64,000 bases of DNA from Myxocyprinus asiaticus (GCF_019703515.2 NC_059372.1:23050931-23114930); one strand, 5' to 3'. Shown: positions 21,640 through 33,307, numbered from the stretch's first letter. Notes: generated from the sequence alone by a model not told the origin. Numbers and translations: made by a program.

Positions 21640-23194
21640 CCTTTCACCAAACCTTCAAATAGTGTGTCCATTCCGTCATTAAAAAACTGGCTCGTTTTTC
21701 GCAAGCAAGTCAATTTTGCCTACTTTGACCACTCTAATGCATTCACAGGTCTGTCCTCATGAAGCTGGTGGTGATGAGGGCGTTCGTCTGAGGGTTGTTT
21801 GGAAGGAGGAAGAGCGCAGCTCACTTTGGCAGGAGCCTCCACGTTTTAATGAGCAACTCAGGGGCCATGGGTCAGCAGCAGCAAAGCAGAGACTATGAGT
21901 AAGCCCCCTCCCAGACATCTATTCAAAAACATGGACATAAAGCCTCCCTATTTCCTCCCAATTACATATGCTGCTCTCCTGTGTGATGACTTCATTGCAT
22001 TTTCTGATTAGAGGGAACATTGCAAGCGTTTGAATGCACCTTGTGGGATTCAAGCTACTCTGCATTCAAATCTCCCCTTGCCACTCTGCCTCTCTCTCTA
22101 TTGCCCCTTGTACTGATGATCTATAAAACCCTTCTCCTGACAATCATTCCCACATTTGGCTATCTGTCCCAAGTACCACCCCACCCCCACCTCCCTCAGG
22201 AGAGAGCAGGGGTCATGTGACTCCCCTCACCAGGCAACAAATTGTCTCCATGCATGTTCCGGTGTTCCGGAGGGCTGTTGCCATGTGACACTCTTCAAAA
22301 AGATCCACTGTCATGTACATTGAACAGTGCATGATCTCATTCATTCCAAGGTTGTTTGTGACATACAATCTCGGAGAGGCTCAGAGAAAAGGAATTACAG
22401 GGTGATTTGTCTGATGGTTTGTATATAAAAAAAGGATGCATAAGAAAAGATATTGATCACCCAAACAATGAAGGAGATCATTAGGCTCATTACAGAGTGA
22501 ATTAGAGGGTGTTCGGTAAGCTTTGCTTGCCATTTGGAAACCTACTCACCCCTCGACCCAATTTATTATGCCACAGAAATTTAACAAGTCTTCAAGTCAA
22601 CTTTGAAGGCCATTTCACACTAAACACCGGTTTTCACTAGATTTTTCTCACAACAAGCCTCTACGTCAAAACAATGCATCCATATTTTAAAGTTTACCTC
22701 ACAATACTCTTTTGCTAATCTGATGCCAAGAAATTGCATTTTTAGATACATTTTTCACATTAATTTAAGTGAATGAGAATACAAAATGTAGACAGAAGGT
22801 CAACAAACTGTCAATTATTTCAATTCAATACGCACCAAGTGTGAAAATTTGCACTGCAACCCAACAACAAAACTTAAAAACAATAAATAAACAACCAATA
22901 AGATTGTGAGTCAATGAGTTTTTGGGTCATGTGATCGGAATTGGCAATTCATGTATAACTACTCTATATACGTATATAGAGTACACAGTAGGTATATAGA
23001 TTGTATATAGACAGTTGATATCGTTGATCTTTGAGAACAAGGAACACATAAAGCCATAGTTGCAAGAAAATGGTAAGAAATTATTTGTTTAATAAATACA
23101 TATTATAGCTTACTTGCAGCATCTGTATTACAAAATCGGTACTATTATTATTGCTACTACTAACAGCAGACCACTATTATTATTATTTACACCG
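21640..23194. other. Non-coding stretch, no gene seen
   Basis: Unique sequence. A weak foldback resembling the TTCACACC-type MITEs may lie at about 22610-22860 but was not called. A short TATAGAG/TATATAGA cluster lies at 22969-23010. Confidence 0.45.
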
Positions 23195-23375
23195 TAATAT
23201 TGGGTGAATTCAAGTAAATTTGTCTCCTTTTTACCATTTATTTCCATGACAAAAAGTGGACCAATTTACCGAAACTCATTATCATACACAATAATATTGG
23301 ACGAATTCAAGAAAAGTTGTTCCCTTTTCACCATTTATTTCAATTGCAAAACTTGGCCCAATTTACCAGAACTCA
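23195..23375 (+). repeat. Tandem duplication, about 97-bp unit
   Basis: The unit starting TAATATTGGGTGAATTCAAG at 23195 is repeated from 23292 as TAATATTGGACGAATTCAAG. Both contain CCATTTATTTC and a CCAATTTACC motif followed by AACTCA. The copies are clearly diverged, so the duplication is not very recent. Confidence 0.7.
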
Positions 23376-24018
23376 CCCTGTTCCTATACCGCACAATCAC
23401 AGGGAGGGGTGAAAAGAGGAACGTACGAAGGAGTGATTGGGTGGTCTGCAAGCTAATCTGTATGTACTATACATTAGGGTGTCGGGTCGGCAGAGGAGAT
23501 CACACCAGTGTGGACAGAGGCGGAGTCTGCTGAGAAAGTGTGTGAGATAAAGACGAGATTAGAGGACTGGAGTCAAAGAACAAAACAGACAGATGAGAAA
23601 GACCAACTCAAGGGAGAAAATTAGAAGGAGCAGGAAGAGAAGAAGAGGTGAATCAGACAGAAAAGTGAGGCTGAGATGAGGACAGTGAGGAACAGAGGGG
23701 GTGAAATTACAGGGAATTGAGGAGAGTTAGTGGAACAGTGAAATCCAAACGGGATTTAAAAGAGAGTGACAGCTGAGAACTGGAATGAAAGAGAGAAGAG
23801 ACAGGGAGAGAGACAAAGAAAAGGCCAAGACCTAGCGATACAATATTATATCAATATCTGGGTTGCGATACAATAATATTGTGATTCTTTATGTTTAGGG
23901 TATTGAGATTCAAAACTGTGATCTATTGTGATCTTTTACATCTTCACTGTTCTATGGTGCTTTGCACAAGTGCTTTCCTTAAGCCATAGAAGAAGCATAG
24001 AGCATAGACACATCACTG
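23376..24018. other. Purine-rich non-coding stretch
   Basis: From about 23530 to 23830 the plus strand is dominated by A and G (GAGA/AGGA-type low complexity). After 23830 a degraded repeat with GCGATACAATATT motifs begins. Confidence 0.5.
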
Positions 24019-24145
24019 ACTACGTTTACATGGACACCAGAAAGCGGCTTAATGCGAGAAAGTGGCATTCTCATTTATATGCTCTGTATAAGTGGCATAC
24101 TCTTTGCTCCCGTATACAGTGACCAGGGTTTTTGCAGAAAATGGA
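24019..24145. mobile_element. Deleted copy of the GTTTACATGG MITE family
   Basis: TACGTTTACATGGACACCAGAAAGC matches, in reverse, the right half of the larger element at 46621-47365. It is followed directly by GGGTTTTTGCAGAAA, which belongs to the left half, so the centre is deleted. Confidence 0.5.
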
Positions 24146-24481
24146 TGTAACAAAGTTCCTAATGGGGTTGCAAGGAGGAAGCGGGAGACCTAACTCAAAT
24201 GGTATTTATTTTATAACACAAAATTGGCTTTTCAGCACTTTACTCAATAATCACAATTTTCAGTGCAGACAGCTTAACACAGTCTTGGGGTGTGTGTGTT
24301 AGTTCTCTCTCTCCCTCACTGGCGTCCGGCTCGCTCTTAAATCCGTCTACAACTCTCACTGCAATGACAAACAGCTGTTAGAGACAATCATTTCCAGGTG
24401 ATTATCCTTACCGTTCTCATCTCCTGATCTCACGTTCCATTCACAAAACGGTGCTCTACCACGGCCCCACCACCATTATTG

Positions 24482-25128
24482 GCTGTGTCTCGTTTGGAAG
24501 GCTGCGTCCTCCGGAGGTTGCATTTGTCGGCCACATACGTCATCGAGGCCATCTCGTTTCATAAAAGCGAGTAGGACGCTTCGAATGCAGCCTTCGAATG
24601 CAACCTTCTTTTACGGGAATTCGGAGGATGCATGAGGTGTATCCTTCTGGGCACTCACAACCCACAATTCTTTGCTTCAATGGAAATGTCTAAAATAAAT
24701 CACGCCAATTTGCCCGTAAATATGATGTTCAAACGCAAGTAATGTTAATTCCCAAGTTGAAGTACCTCAGTAGATTGGTGCAGAGTATACAATATGTATA
24801 ATTATATTAATATATAATTAAAAAAAAGTATTAGACTAAAACTACACCTGTAAAATCTATTTTCTTTTCTCTTTACATCATTATAACTCTCCTAAATTTT
24901 ACCTCATACATTCCCTTCTAAAGGGACTTTGTTCCCTTTTCACTCAAAGCACTCGCACTTGTTAAAGAGTGGCATGCTGTCATAGCAACCATGTTACGTT
25001 CTGTTTCCGTTTGTCCTACGAAGGCCGTCTCGTTTAAACAAGACTTGTTTAAAGGAGGACACTAGGTATACTGCGGCCTTCAAAGGACGCGTCCTACCTA
25101 GCATGCAGCCTTCGAAACGAGACACAGC
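24482..25128. mobile_element. 647-bp MITE with inverted ends and TATTG repeat
   Basis: The left end GCTGTGTCTCGTTTGGAAGG is the inverse of the right end CCTTCGAAACGAGACACAGC apart from a small difference. Both sides carry TATTG (24477-24481 and 25129-25133), a possible 5-bp target duplication. Subterminal parts also repeat the CCTTCGAA motif. No transposase frame is present, and superfamily is not assigned. Confidence 0.65.
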
Positions 25129-25133
25129 TATTG

Positions 25134-25887
25134 TGCATACTTTGTTTCCCTTCGCATCTGTTTATTAGAGCACCTGTGAGTGCAGTCATTTCAAAATAAG
25201 AGTCCCCGGAATGTTTCAGGCTTGTTTAAAATTAAAAGTCCAACTTTATGTAACAAATCTTTTATTTATTTATTTTTTTTTCTTCTGGTTATTATTCATA
25301 TTTTGGTAGCACAATAAACTGCATCTGGAATTTCATTTAATGTGAGCTCTTTTTGCCTCTGTGTCTGGTCCTCCCCATCACAATTATGACATCACACAGC
25401 CGATTCATTAGTTATCAGTCTTTCTTTTCTTCGCCTTTTTATGTTGCTTCCAACAACTATCTAATTTGAACAATGCTGTAATTTGGCAATTAAAAACAGC
25501 TTTTTGGCTCATAAATGTTTAGTTAAGGAGCCAACTGCTCCGCAGTCATGTTTTTAGTCTTTTAGATATCTTTACAATTTAAACAAGTTATAGACTAATA
25601 TTCATAGCATGTTCTGAGTTTGCATTTTGGTCAAATAGAAATAATTGAGTGTTTTTTGACCAACTGAGTGCACTTAGTTTTCTTATTCACTAAATGTATA
25701 TTAATGAGAAAAACATGACTAAAAATATTGATTCTTGGTGTCAGAATATTGGTACAGTTTTGTGCGGTTAAAAAAATAAAAGACTTTAAAATATCAATTT
25801 TCCCCCAACCTCTAGTACGGGGTGCCAGCAAGACTGAGACTTGCAAGCGATCAGGACAGCTGCACTGTCTATACAGCTTGTAGTATC

Positions 25888-25888
<1 letters not shown>
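25134..25888. other. AT-rich non-coding stretch
   Basis: No gene seen. The end at about 25780-25815 (AATATCAATTTTCCCCCAACC) may be the other edge of the degraded repeat that starts near 23830, with the 24.0-25.1 kb elements inserted into it. Confidence 0.4.

Positions 25889-25928
<40 letters not shown>
25889..25928 (+). repeat. (GT)n microsatellite
   Basis: About 19 GT units. Confidence 0.95.
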
Positions 25929-25930
<2 letters not shown>

Positions 25931-26160
25931 ACGCCTTACACCCACAGGGGACGGCCCTGTCTCCACTGAGCAGGCTGCCCGCTGACCACAGACTGCTGGC
26001 AGTGGACACCAGCCAGAATGCATCTGTAGCCAGGCAGTGGCCCAGCCAAAATCAATCCTCCGCTGGGCTTAAAAGGAAGTGAAAGAGAACCAGGACCATG
26101 ACCAGAACCAACACACATAAAAACCAGACAAAGGCCAAACAATGACCAGACTCTTTTGAG
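25929..26160. other. Non-coding stretch
   Basis: A moderately GC-rich patch (25930-26090) gives short open frames on both strands, but none has splice context or a domain. Confidence 0.4.
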
Positions 26161-26273
26161 GAATGCATGGCATATTTAATGGAAAGTGGTTTAACTTCTC
26201 CTTTTGTGTCCCACATAACACATGAGGGTGAGTAAAAGATTATTTATTTTAAGGTAAACTATCCCTTTTAAAA
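26161..26273. mobile_element. Right half of the TTAA-flanked MITE family
   Basis: It contains TTTTGTGTCCCACATAACACATGAGGGTGAGTAAA in parts and ends GTAAACTATCCCTTTTAAA, matching the right side of the family at 19697 and 37589. The left half is missing. Confidence 0.5.
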
Positions 26274-27257
26274 TGCCAGATTTTGGAACTGGTAAAAATA
26301 CCAGATGCCGAGTTTGACAGTGATGGAGACCATCATTTCCCCATGAAGACAGCATTCCAGCCTGAGGAGGGACAACTGGGCGACCACCATGGAGCATCTC
26401 GGACACTGACCCATCATCTGTCTGTCTCATCTGTTGGCCACATGCGTGCAAGTCCTCTTTGGATCACAGAGTTGACTTTTCGGTCTGTCTGCCACCTGGC
26501 CACAACTTGCTAAGAAAACAGTCCTTCCCCACCCTAACTCCCTACCCTCCATTCCACAATCAAATCTATTTTTCTTTCTCATATTTCATAATCCTCCCCT
26601 CTCTCATTCCTCTCCTGTATCATTTCCACCTCTATCGATCAAAACAGTCTCTCTATAATTGGTAGGTCTATTTAGTGACTGTGTTAGACACCGGAATATA
26701 AGAGGAATAGAAAAGGAGCGAAAGAACAATACAGAGAAAGAAAATGCTTACTGAAATGAACAAGTGAACTCATCTACCTGAAGACAGTGGCACTTTGGTA
26801 AAGGTTATTGTCTTATAAAAGGCTGAGAGCCTGGAATAATTCACTTGGAAATCAATTTTCTTCACACCATTCATACATTAGAGAGCCGTGATGGACTGTG
26901 GTTTCCTCTTTTTCAGTTTCTTTCTGTCTTTCCTTTTTTCCCACATATTGTGCACTGACCCCCATTTTCATTTTCTGTGCTTTCATATCAGCTCCTGCGG
27001 TTCGTTCCAGCTCATTCAAAAGAAGTGAATTAACCGTAGATTAACCATCCCATTAGAAACACCTCCAAATGACAAAAGAACGGCCACATGCTAATCCTTG
27101 TTAACACGAGGTACAAAGTGACACTCTGTAATGAGGCCCATCGTGATTGAGTGTGGACATCTCATCCACATGTTGAGCATGCGACAGTAACGGCATTTTT
27201 TGTGGTCCGGGTGATATCGTCATCATCATGGCAACCATAACTCACAAACATGTTTTC
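26274..27257. other. Non-coding stretch, no gene seen
   Basis: Unique sequence with pyrimidine-rich parts. No element termini or exons were recognised. Confidence 0.45.
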
Positions 27258-27521
27258 TAAATGGTCATTCACACCGGCTATATTTTTGCATCTGTCTGCA
27301 TTGTTTTTCAATTCTTTTTCTATGTAAACATGCGCTTGACGGACATCTTTAGCCGTTGCGCCACATCTTGGGCAGGAGTGGTGTGTTTTGTTTTTTTTAC
27401 ACAGTGTTAAGTTAAAAAGAACTTTCACTTTTAAAAAGCCTTGAGACACCTATGTTCTGTTCTATTTGTTGCGAAGCATCTAGCATTTTTTTTTTTTACA
27501 TTCGGTCGGCACGGCCCCTCA
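27258..27521. mobile_element. MITE of the GGCCATTCACACC family, copy 1
   Basis: The left part reads AATGGTCATTCACACCGGC and the right end ACGGCCCCTCA, degraded inverted termini. The interior has ATGTAAACATGCGCT and a CACTTTTAAAA segment shared with the copy at 44057-44320. Confidence 0.5.
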
Positions 27522-27619
27522 CAATTTTAACAAGGAGCCGGGTTGGGCAATATAATGGTACTTTATACCATGTGACAGTAGAATTGTTTCAGTAGAGATT
27601 CTTCTGTACCATTTATACT

Positions 27620-27641
27620 GAGATATATATATATATATATA
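27620..27641 (+). repeat. (TA)n tract at the left edge of a Tc1 element
   Basis: About 10 AT units that end at the TA target of the Tc1 element; the array resumes at 29228 on its other side. Confidence 0.85.
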
Positions 27642-29224
27642 CAGGTGCATCTCAATAAATTAGAATGTCGTGGAAAAGTTCATTTATTTCAGTAATTCAA
27701 CTCAAATTGTGAAACTTGTGTATTAAATAAATTCAGTGCACACAGACTGAAGTAGTTTAAGTCTTTGGTTCTTTTAATTGTGATGATTTTGGCTCACATT
27801 TAACAAAAACCCACCAATTCACTATCTCAAAAAATTAGAATACATCATAAGACCAATAAAATAAAAACATTTTTAGTGAATTGTTGGCCTTCTGGAAAGT
27901 ATGTTCATTTACTGTATATGTACTCAATACTTGGTAGGGGCTCCTTTTTGCTTTAATTACTGCCTCAATTCGGTGTGGCATGGAGGTGATCAGTTTGTGG
28001 CACTGCTGAGGTGTATGGAAGCCCAGGTTTATTTGACAGTGGCCTTCAGCTCATCTGCATTTTTTGGTCTCTTGTTTCTCATTTTCCTCTTGACAATACC
28101 CCATAGATTCTCTATGGGGTTCAGGTCTGGTGAGTTTGCTGGCCAGTCAAGCACACCAACACCATGGTCATTTAACCAACTTTTGGTGCTTTTGGCAGTG
28201 TGGGCAGGTGCCAAATCCTGCTGGAAAATGAAATCAGCATCTTTAAAAAGCTGGTCAGCAGAAGGAAGCATGAAGTGCTCCAAAATTTCTTGGTAAACGG
28301 GTGCAGTGACTTTGGTTTTCAAAAAACACAATGGACCAACACCAGCAGATGACATTGCACCCCAAATCATCACAGACTGTGGAAACTTAACACTGGACTT
28401 CAAGCAACTTGGGCTATGAGCTTCTCCACCCTTCCTCCAGACTCTAGGACCTTGGTTTCCAAATGAAATACAAAACTTGCTCTCATCTGCAAAGAGGACT
28501 TTGGACCACTGGGCAACAGTCCAGTTCTTCTTCTCCTTAGCCCAGGTAAGACGCCTCTGACGTTGTCTGTGGTTCAGGAGTGGCTTAACAAGAGGAATAC
28601 GACAACTGTAGCCAAATTCCTTGACACGTCTGTGTGTGGTGGCTCTTGATGCCTTGACCCCAGCCTTAGTTCATTCCTTGTGAAGTTCACCCAAATTTTT
28701 GAATTGATTTTGCTTGACAATCCTCATAAGGCTGCGGTTCTCACGGTTGGTTGTGCACCTTTTTCTTCCACACTTTTTCCTTCCACTCAACTTTCTGTTA
28801 ACATGCCTGGATACAGCACTCTGTGAACAGCCAGCTTCTTTGGCAATGAATGTTTGTGGCTTACCCTCCTTGTGAAGGGTGTCAATGATTGTCTTCTGGA
28901 CAACTGTCAGATCAGCAGTCTTCCCCATGATTGTGTAGCCTAGTGAACCAAACTGAGAGACTATTTTGAAGGCTCAGGAAACCTTTGCAGGTGTTTTGAG
29001 TTGATTAGCTGATTGGCATGTCACCATATTCTAATTTTTTGAGATAGTGAATTGGTGGGTTTTTGTTAAATGTGAGCCAAAATCATCACAATTAAAAGAA
29101 CCAAAGACTTAAACTACTTCAGTCTGTGTGCATTGAATTTATTTAATACACAAGTTTCACAATTTGAGTTGAATTACTGAAATAAATTACCTTTTCCACG
29201 ACATTCTAATTTATTGAGATGCAC

Positions 29225-29227
<3 letters not shown>
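27642..29227 (-). mobile_element. Tc1-like transposon, near full length (family A)
   Basis: The 1586-bp element begins CAGGTGCATCTCAATAAATT and ends in the inverse, with terminal inverted repeats of roughly 200 bases (27642-27845 and 29026-29227). TA flanks both sides (27640-27641 and 29228-29229). The interior carries one transposase gene on the minus strand, damaged by a few point lesions. The left 260 bases are nearly identical to the partial copy at 63737-64000, which points to fairly recent spread. Confidence 0.9.
27924..28928 (-). pseudogene. Tc1 transposase with nonsense and frameshift lesions
   Basis: The start is the ATG at 28928-28926 (MGKTADLTVVQK), and a helix-turn-helix follows (FIAKEAGCSQSAVSRHV). 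The catalytic triad is visible: FADES for the first Asp, FIFQQDLAPAHTA for the second, and SPDLNPIENLW for the Glu, with 34 residues between the last two (DD34E). The frame is broken by a TGA near 28670 where relatives usually have Trp, by a TAA near 28028, and by frameshifts in the last 100 bases before the expected end near 27924. Length without the lesions is about 335 codons, normal for Tc1 transposases, which cut and paste at TA sites. It is not expected to be active. Confidence 0.85.

Positions 29228-29266
<39 letters not shown>
29228..29266 (+). repeat. (TA)n tract at the right edge of a Tc1 element
   Basis: About 19 TA units directly after the family A terminus, followed by a T-run. 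Together with 27620-27641 this suggests that the transposon landed inside a TA array. Confidence 0.9.
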
Positions 29267-29278
<12 letters not shown>

Positions 29279-29658
29279 AAATCCCACACCAAACAGAAAA
29301 TTATAATATACTATGCAATCTGTGACAGCCTCGTTAACAGGAGCGATTTAATTTGGATGTGTTTCGCTGTTTTGCTTTTGTTTGGTGTAAACATGATCGA
29401 ACGGTAGGATGTTAATGGTTGCCAAGCAATGTCGCAAGTTGCAACATTATCCACCTTTTCCTGAACATGGAAGTGTACGACTGTTCTCAATTTCCGGTCT
29501 CCAGTGTTTTCACTCGTATCGTATATTCTTAGTGGTAATGCAATATTTAAGGTATCACTTTTGTAAAAATTGTCAAAACGCATGTGGCTGTATAGTGCTG
29601 ATACTTCACAGAGTCGAGATAACCGTTTTTTATTGACAATGCCTCACCTTAGTGTGTA

Positions 29659-30978
29659 CAGTAGATATAAAAAGTATACACACCCCTGTTAAAACAGCAG
29701 GTTTTTGTGATGTAAAACAATTATACAAAGATAAATCATATCAGAATTTTTGCAAAAATGTTCAAGATCTGTCAAATTGTGAGGGCATCTGCTGTGTACG
29801 GCCCTCTTCAGGTCCCCCCACAGATTTTCTATAAGATTCAGGTCTGGGCTCTGGCTGGGCCATTCCAAAACTTTAATCTTTTTTTGCTGAAGCCATTTTT
29901 TTGTTGATCTGGATGTGTGCTTTGGACCATTGTCATGCTGAAAGGTGAAAGATCTCTTAATTTTCAGCTTTCTAGCAGACTCCAGAAGGTTCTGTGCCAA
30001 AACTGACTGGTACATGGAGTTATTCAGGATTCCCTCCACCTTCACTAAAGCCCCAGTTTCAGCTGAAGAAAAGCAGCCCCAAGGCATGATGCTGCAACCA
30101 TCATGCTTCACCGTGGGTATGGTGTTCTTTTGATGATGTGCTGTGTTGTTTTTGTGCCAAACATACCTTTTACAATTTTGGGCAAAAAGTTCAATCTTGG
30201 TCTCATCAGACCATAACACATTTTTCCACTTGGTTTGGGAGACTGGATATAGGTTTTTGCTGGGCGTGGATGTTTTTTTTTTGTTTTGTTTTTTTCAGAA
30301 AAGGATGAAGAATACGGGAGATATTTGTCATATGTAGGGAGCAACCAGTACTTGCCAGAAAGAGCTGCAGCTCCTTTAATGTTGCTATAGGCCTCTTGAC
30401 AGCCTCCCTGACCAGTTTTCTCTGTCTTCTCATCAATTTTGGAGGGACGTCCTGTTCTTGATAATGTCACTGTTGTGACATACTTTCTCCACTTGTTGAT
30501 GACTTCACGGTGTTCCATCGTATATCTAATACCTTGGTAAAAATTTGTAGCCCTCACCTGAGGGATACCTTTCAACAATGAGATTCCGTTGATGCTTTGT
30601 AAGCTCTTTATGGCCCATGGCTCTTGTAGTAGCATGCAACCAAGAAGATGTCAGAAAAATCCTACAAGAACAGCTGAGATTTATTTGGAGTCACTTGAGG
30701 TGGAGACAGGTGTGTACTTTTTCACATTAGCTTGGTGATTGGTTGATTCTGAACACAGCCACATACCCAGTTATAAAAGGGTGTGCACACTTATGCAGTT
30801 ATTAAGTTTTTTTTTTTTTTTTTTTTTTTTTGTCACTTTGGTTTTTAGTGGCATTGCATAGGTAGCAATTTTTACATTAAAGGTGCAAAAAGTCTGATAT
30901 GATTTATCTTTGTTTAATTTTTTACATCACAAAAACCTGCTGTTTTAACAGGGGTGTGTACACTTTTTATATCCACTG
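29659..30978 (-). mobile_element. Tc1-like transposon (family B)
   Basis: The 1320-bp element starts CAGTAGATATAAAAAGTATA and ends in its inverse, with TA on both sides (29657-29658 and 30979-30980). The terminal repeats are at least 95 bases, with ACACCCCTGTTAAAACAGC and GGTTTTTGTGATGTAAAA in each. A T-run of about 23 lies inside near 30808. It is in the same orientation as the unrelated-terminus family A element 430 bases away. Confidence 0.88.
29755..30618 (-). pseudogene. Tc1 transposase, multiply frameshifted, C-terminus deleted
   Basis: The likely start is the ATG at 30618-30616 (MGHKELTKHQRN). The reading then moves through at least three frames: INKWRKYVTT, then KLVREAVKRPIATLKELQ, then a long frame from MLWSDETKIELF. 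The catalytic motifs are WSDET, FQHDNGPKHT and SPDLNLIENLW, again DD34E. After LTDLEHFC the reading runs straight into terminal-repeat sequence, so about 40 C-terminal residues were deleted and the coding part now abuts the inverted repeat. Not functional. Confidence 0.82.
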
Positions 30979-31457
30979 TAGATGTCATGAAGTGATGGTC
31001 CGAGGTTAGTTATGTTGATATCATTAACTACTTTGAGTTGTTATAACAGCCAACAACTGTACAAGTTCATTTTTACTTCAAAAAAACTTAAATGATTAGT
31101 GTTCTCTGTCTAAATTGCTGTTTTCGGTTATGAGAAATAGTATTTTTTTATAGGGATGATGATTTAACGTGCTAATTTAGTGCGATTCATTATATTTAAA
31201 AAATGTTCGCAATTAATCATGTCCTCTGACATGTACATAAATTCCATAAAAAAGTACAGATTTTCCTACCATACGAGCCGCAAGTGGTCGTGTCTAGAAG
31301 GTAACCCCCCAGTTACCTAAAGTTTTGCGAGAGCCGCACTGAATGTTCACACACTGTGTCTTTTGAGTTTATTTAGAGTCGTGCAGAAACCCTACACCTA
31401 CCGCTACCCCTAAACCTACCCCTAACATTAACCCTACCACTAAATGTACCCTAAACC

Positions 31458-33307
31458 CAGGGGCGAATCTACTGGGATGGCATAGGGTGGCAAATGTCAC
31501 CCTAAGAAAAAGCACTGCCACCCCATCTGTCACCCCAACATAAGTATCCAAATGTATTAAACATAAATGTAAGTATATTATAGTTGATGTTGACATTGTG
31601 TAGGGGTTTATTCATGTCCAACTGCCTAAACTCTCACTGAATGCGCAAATGACTACAGACCCATAGCGTGACTGATTACAGCAGCAACCAATCCTGTGAT
31701 TGTTTACAGCAGCTGCAGCAGCCAATCACAACATCAACCAATCTACTATTCCAGCGCATGTACAGTGTTTGGGCTCTCGCATAGCATAATTAATATTCAT
31801 GAGTTAAAATTCATCGGGTTTCCCGATAACATTGCAACCCAAGCTTTAACGATCATCTTAAATTATGTCACTCGTTATTTTACAATGGAGTAACACCTGT
31901 TTCCCAAACCAGCACGTAGATCGCTCGTTATAAAGTAGAACTTAAGTACTTCGTTAAGAGCTGTCCAGTCCAAAGGTGCTGATCACTTTGGACAGTATGT
32001 CCAGGTGTTTGTCTTCTCAAAATTAAAATAAGGTGGAAATACTGACAAGCATGGAAGTTGTTTGTAACCTTGCTGAGGCGCCGAAATTTATTACCTAACT
32101 ATTATAGAATTTTATTAAATAAATAATTATGGCTTTAATAAGACGGAGTTTCAGATGTGTTGATGCTCAATCATAGAGATTAATGAAAGTGACACAATAA
32201 ATGCATGTAACGTTAATGTATGCTATGTGAATTATAAGGGGCTCTTATGTAGCCTAAAGTTTTTTGACTGGAAACTGGACAAATGCACACAGAACAGGAT
32301 TAAAATGATGTGCATCAGTATTGAACTACTCATAGAACTGTAAATATTAACAGATTATCTGGTTAGAGTTCAAGGTAATGTGTACTTGTAGCCTTACTGC
32401 CATTATGCATCATGCAGTTTGTTACTGCCTTGTAAAAAGACTATAGGTGAGCCAATCTGAACCAGCCATTGGAGGAAGAAAGATTTAATTATTTATTAAG
32501 GCATATTTAGTTTTAAACTGCATTGTCACATTACTCACATATGTCTTTTTAAATAATCTGTTTAATAAGAACATGTCATCTTTCTATTGCCATTACAATA
32601 ATGCTTATCAAAGAAGGTTAATATAACGTTATACTGTTTTACGTGCCTTGTAAATTTAGACCTATCACGTCGCATGTTCACACTGCGGAGACTGCCTGTT
32701 GATTTCATAGCGATTTATTCAACACTTTTTTATCCTCTGAAGTAGTTTACAATGGCTTTCCAATGATCAAAATATATTAATACAATTTATTAAATGTCCC
32801 ATTGTCTTTGATAAACTGTGAAGGATGCCAGAAAGATATGCTTAAGTTGCACTTAATGGACTTAAGAGCGGTTCAAAGCTCTCGTTAATTTATGAACGTT
32901 TTTACTAACTACTTAGATAATGATGCTTTTGGGAAACGCACCTTAGCAATTAAGTACTACTTAAGTGCTGCTAATGTCCTACTTAGTGCTTTGCCACTGT
33001 CTTGGTGCTCTGGAGATTTACAAATTGTTACTCATTTTTCATTATGCAAAAAATTTTTTTAATGTTGGAAAATCAGTAGCAAAATGGTTACTATGTGGCT
33101 ACTGTGGTAATGCAGTTGTATCGCAAATTCATGGACATTTATAATTTGATAGTGACTCCAATTAATGAACTACTACTTGTTGCAATGAAGCTTGGTACCT
33201 TCATCCTTAAGAACTATGCACAGGCACTTGCTTTGGTGTTGCCACCCCTCATAGTCTGCATGCCACCCCCTTGCCACCCCATAAAAACATTTATAGATCC
33301 GCCCCAG
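31458..33307. mobile_element. Third layer: hAT-like element with perfect 8-bp duplication
   Basis: The 1850-bp insert begins CAGGGGCGAATCTAC and ends TATAGATCCGCCCCAG. CCTAAACC flanks it exactly at 31450-31457 and 33308-33315. The subterminal parts share GCCACCCC motifs. No transposase frame remains. Confidence 0.75.
31896..32948. mobile_element. Fourth layer: MITE with TTTCCCAAA ends
   Basis: The left edge CTGTTTCCCAAACCAGCACG and the right edge GCTTTTGGGAAACGCACC are imperfect inverted ends, with shared subterminal motifs (ACTTAAGTACTT on the left, ACTTAATGGACTTAAG and AAGTACTACTTAAGT on the right). Boundaries are approximate and no target duplication was established. Confidence 0.45.

Noticed and set aside
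22610..22860. Foldback resembling the TTCACACC MITE family
   Set aside because: Only short matches at each edge (TTTCACACTAAACACCGG, AAGTGTGAAAATTTGC); not enough to define an element.
28660..28680. In-frame TGA in the family A transposase as selenocysteine or programmed readthrough
   Set aside because: Relatives have Trp here and other lesions follow downstream, so simple inactivation is the better explanation.
31384..31457. CCCTAAACC-type repeats that could be an interstitial telomere
   Set aside because: Units are irregular (CCTACC, CCTAAACC, CCCTACC) and not tandem TTAGGG; the tract belongs to the second layer of the nest and continues after the third layer.
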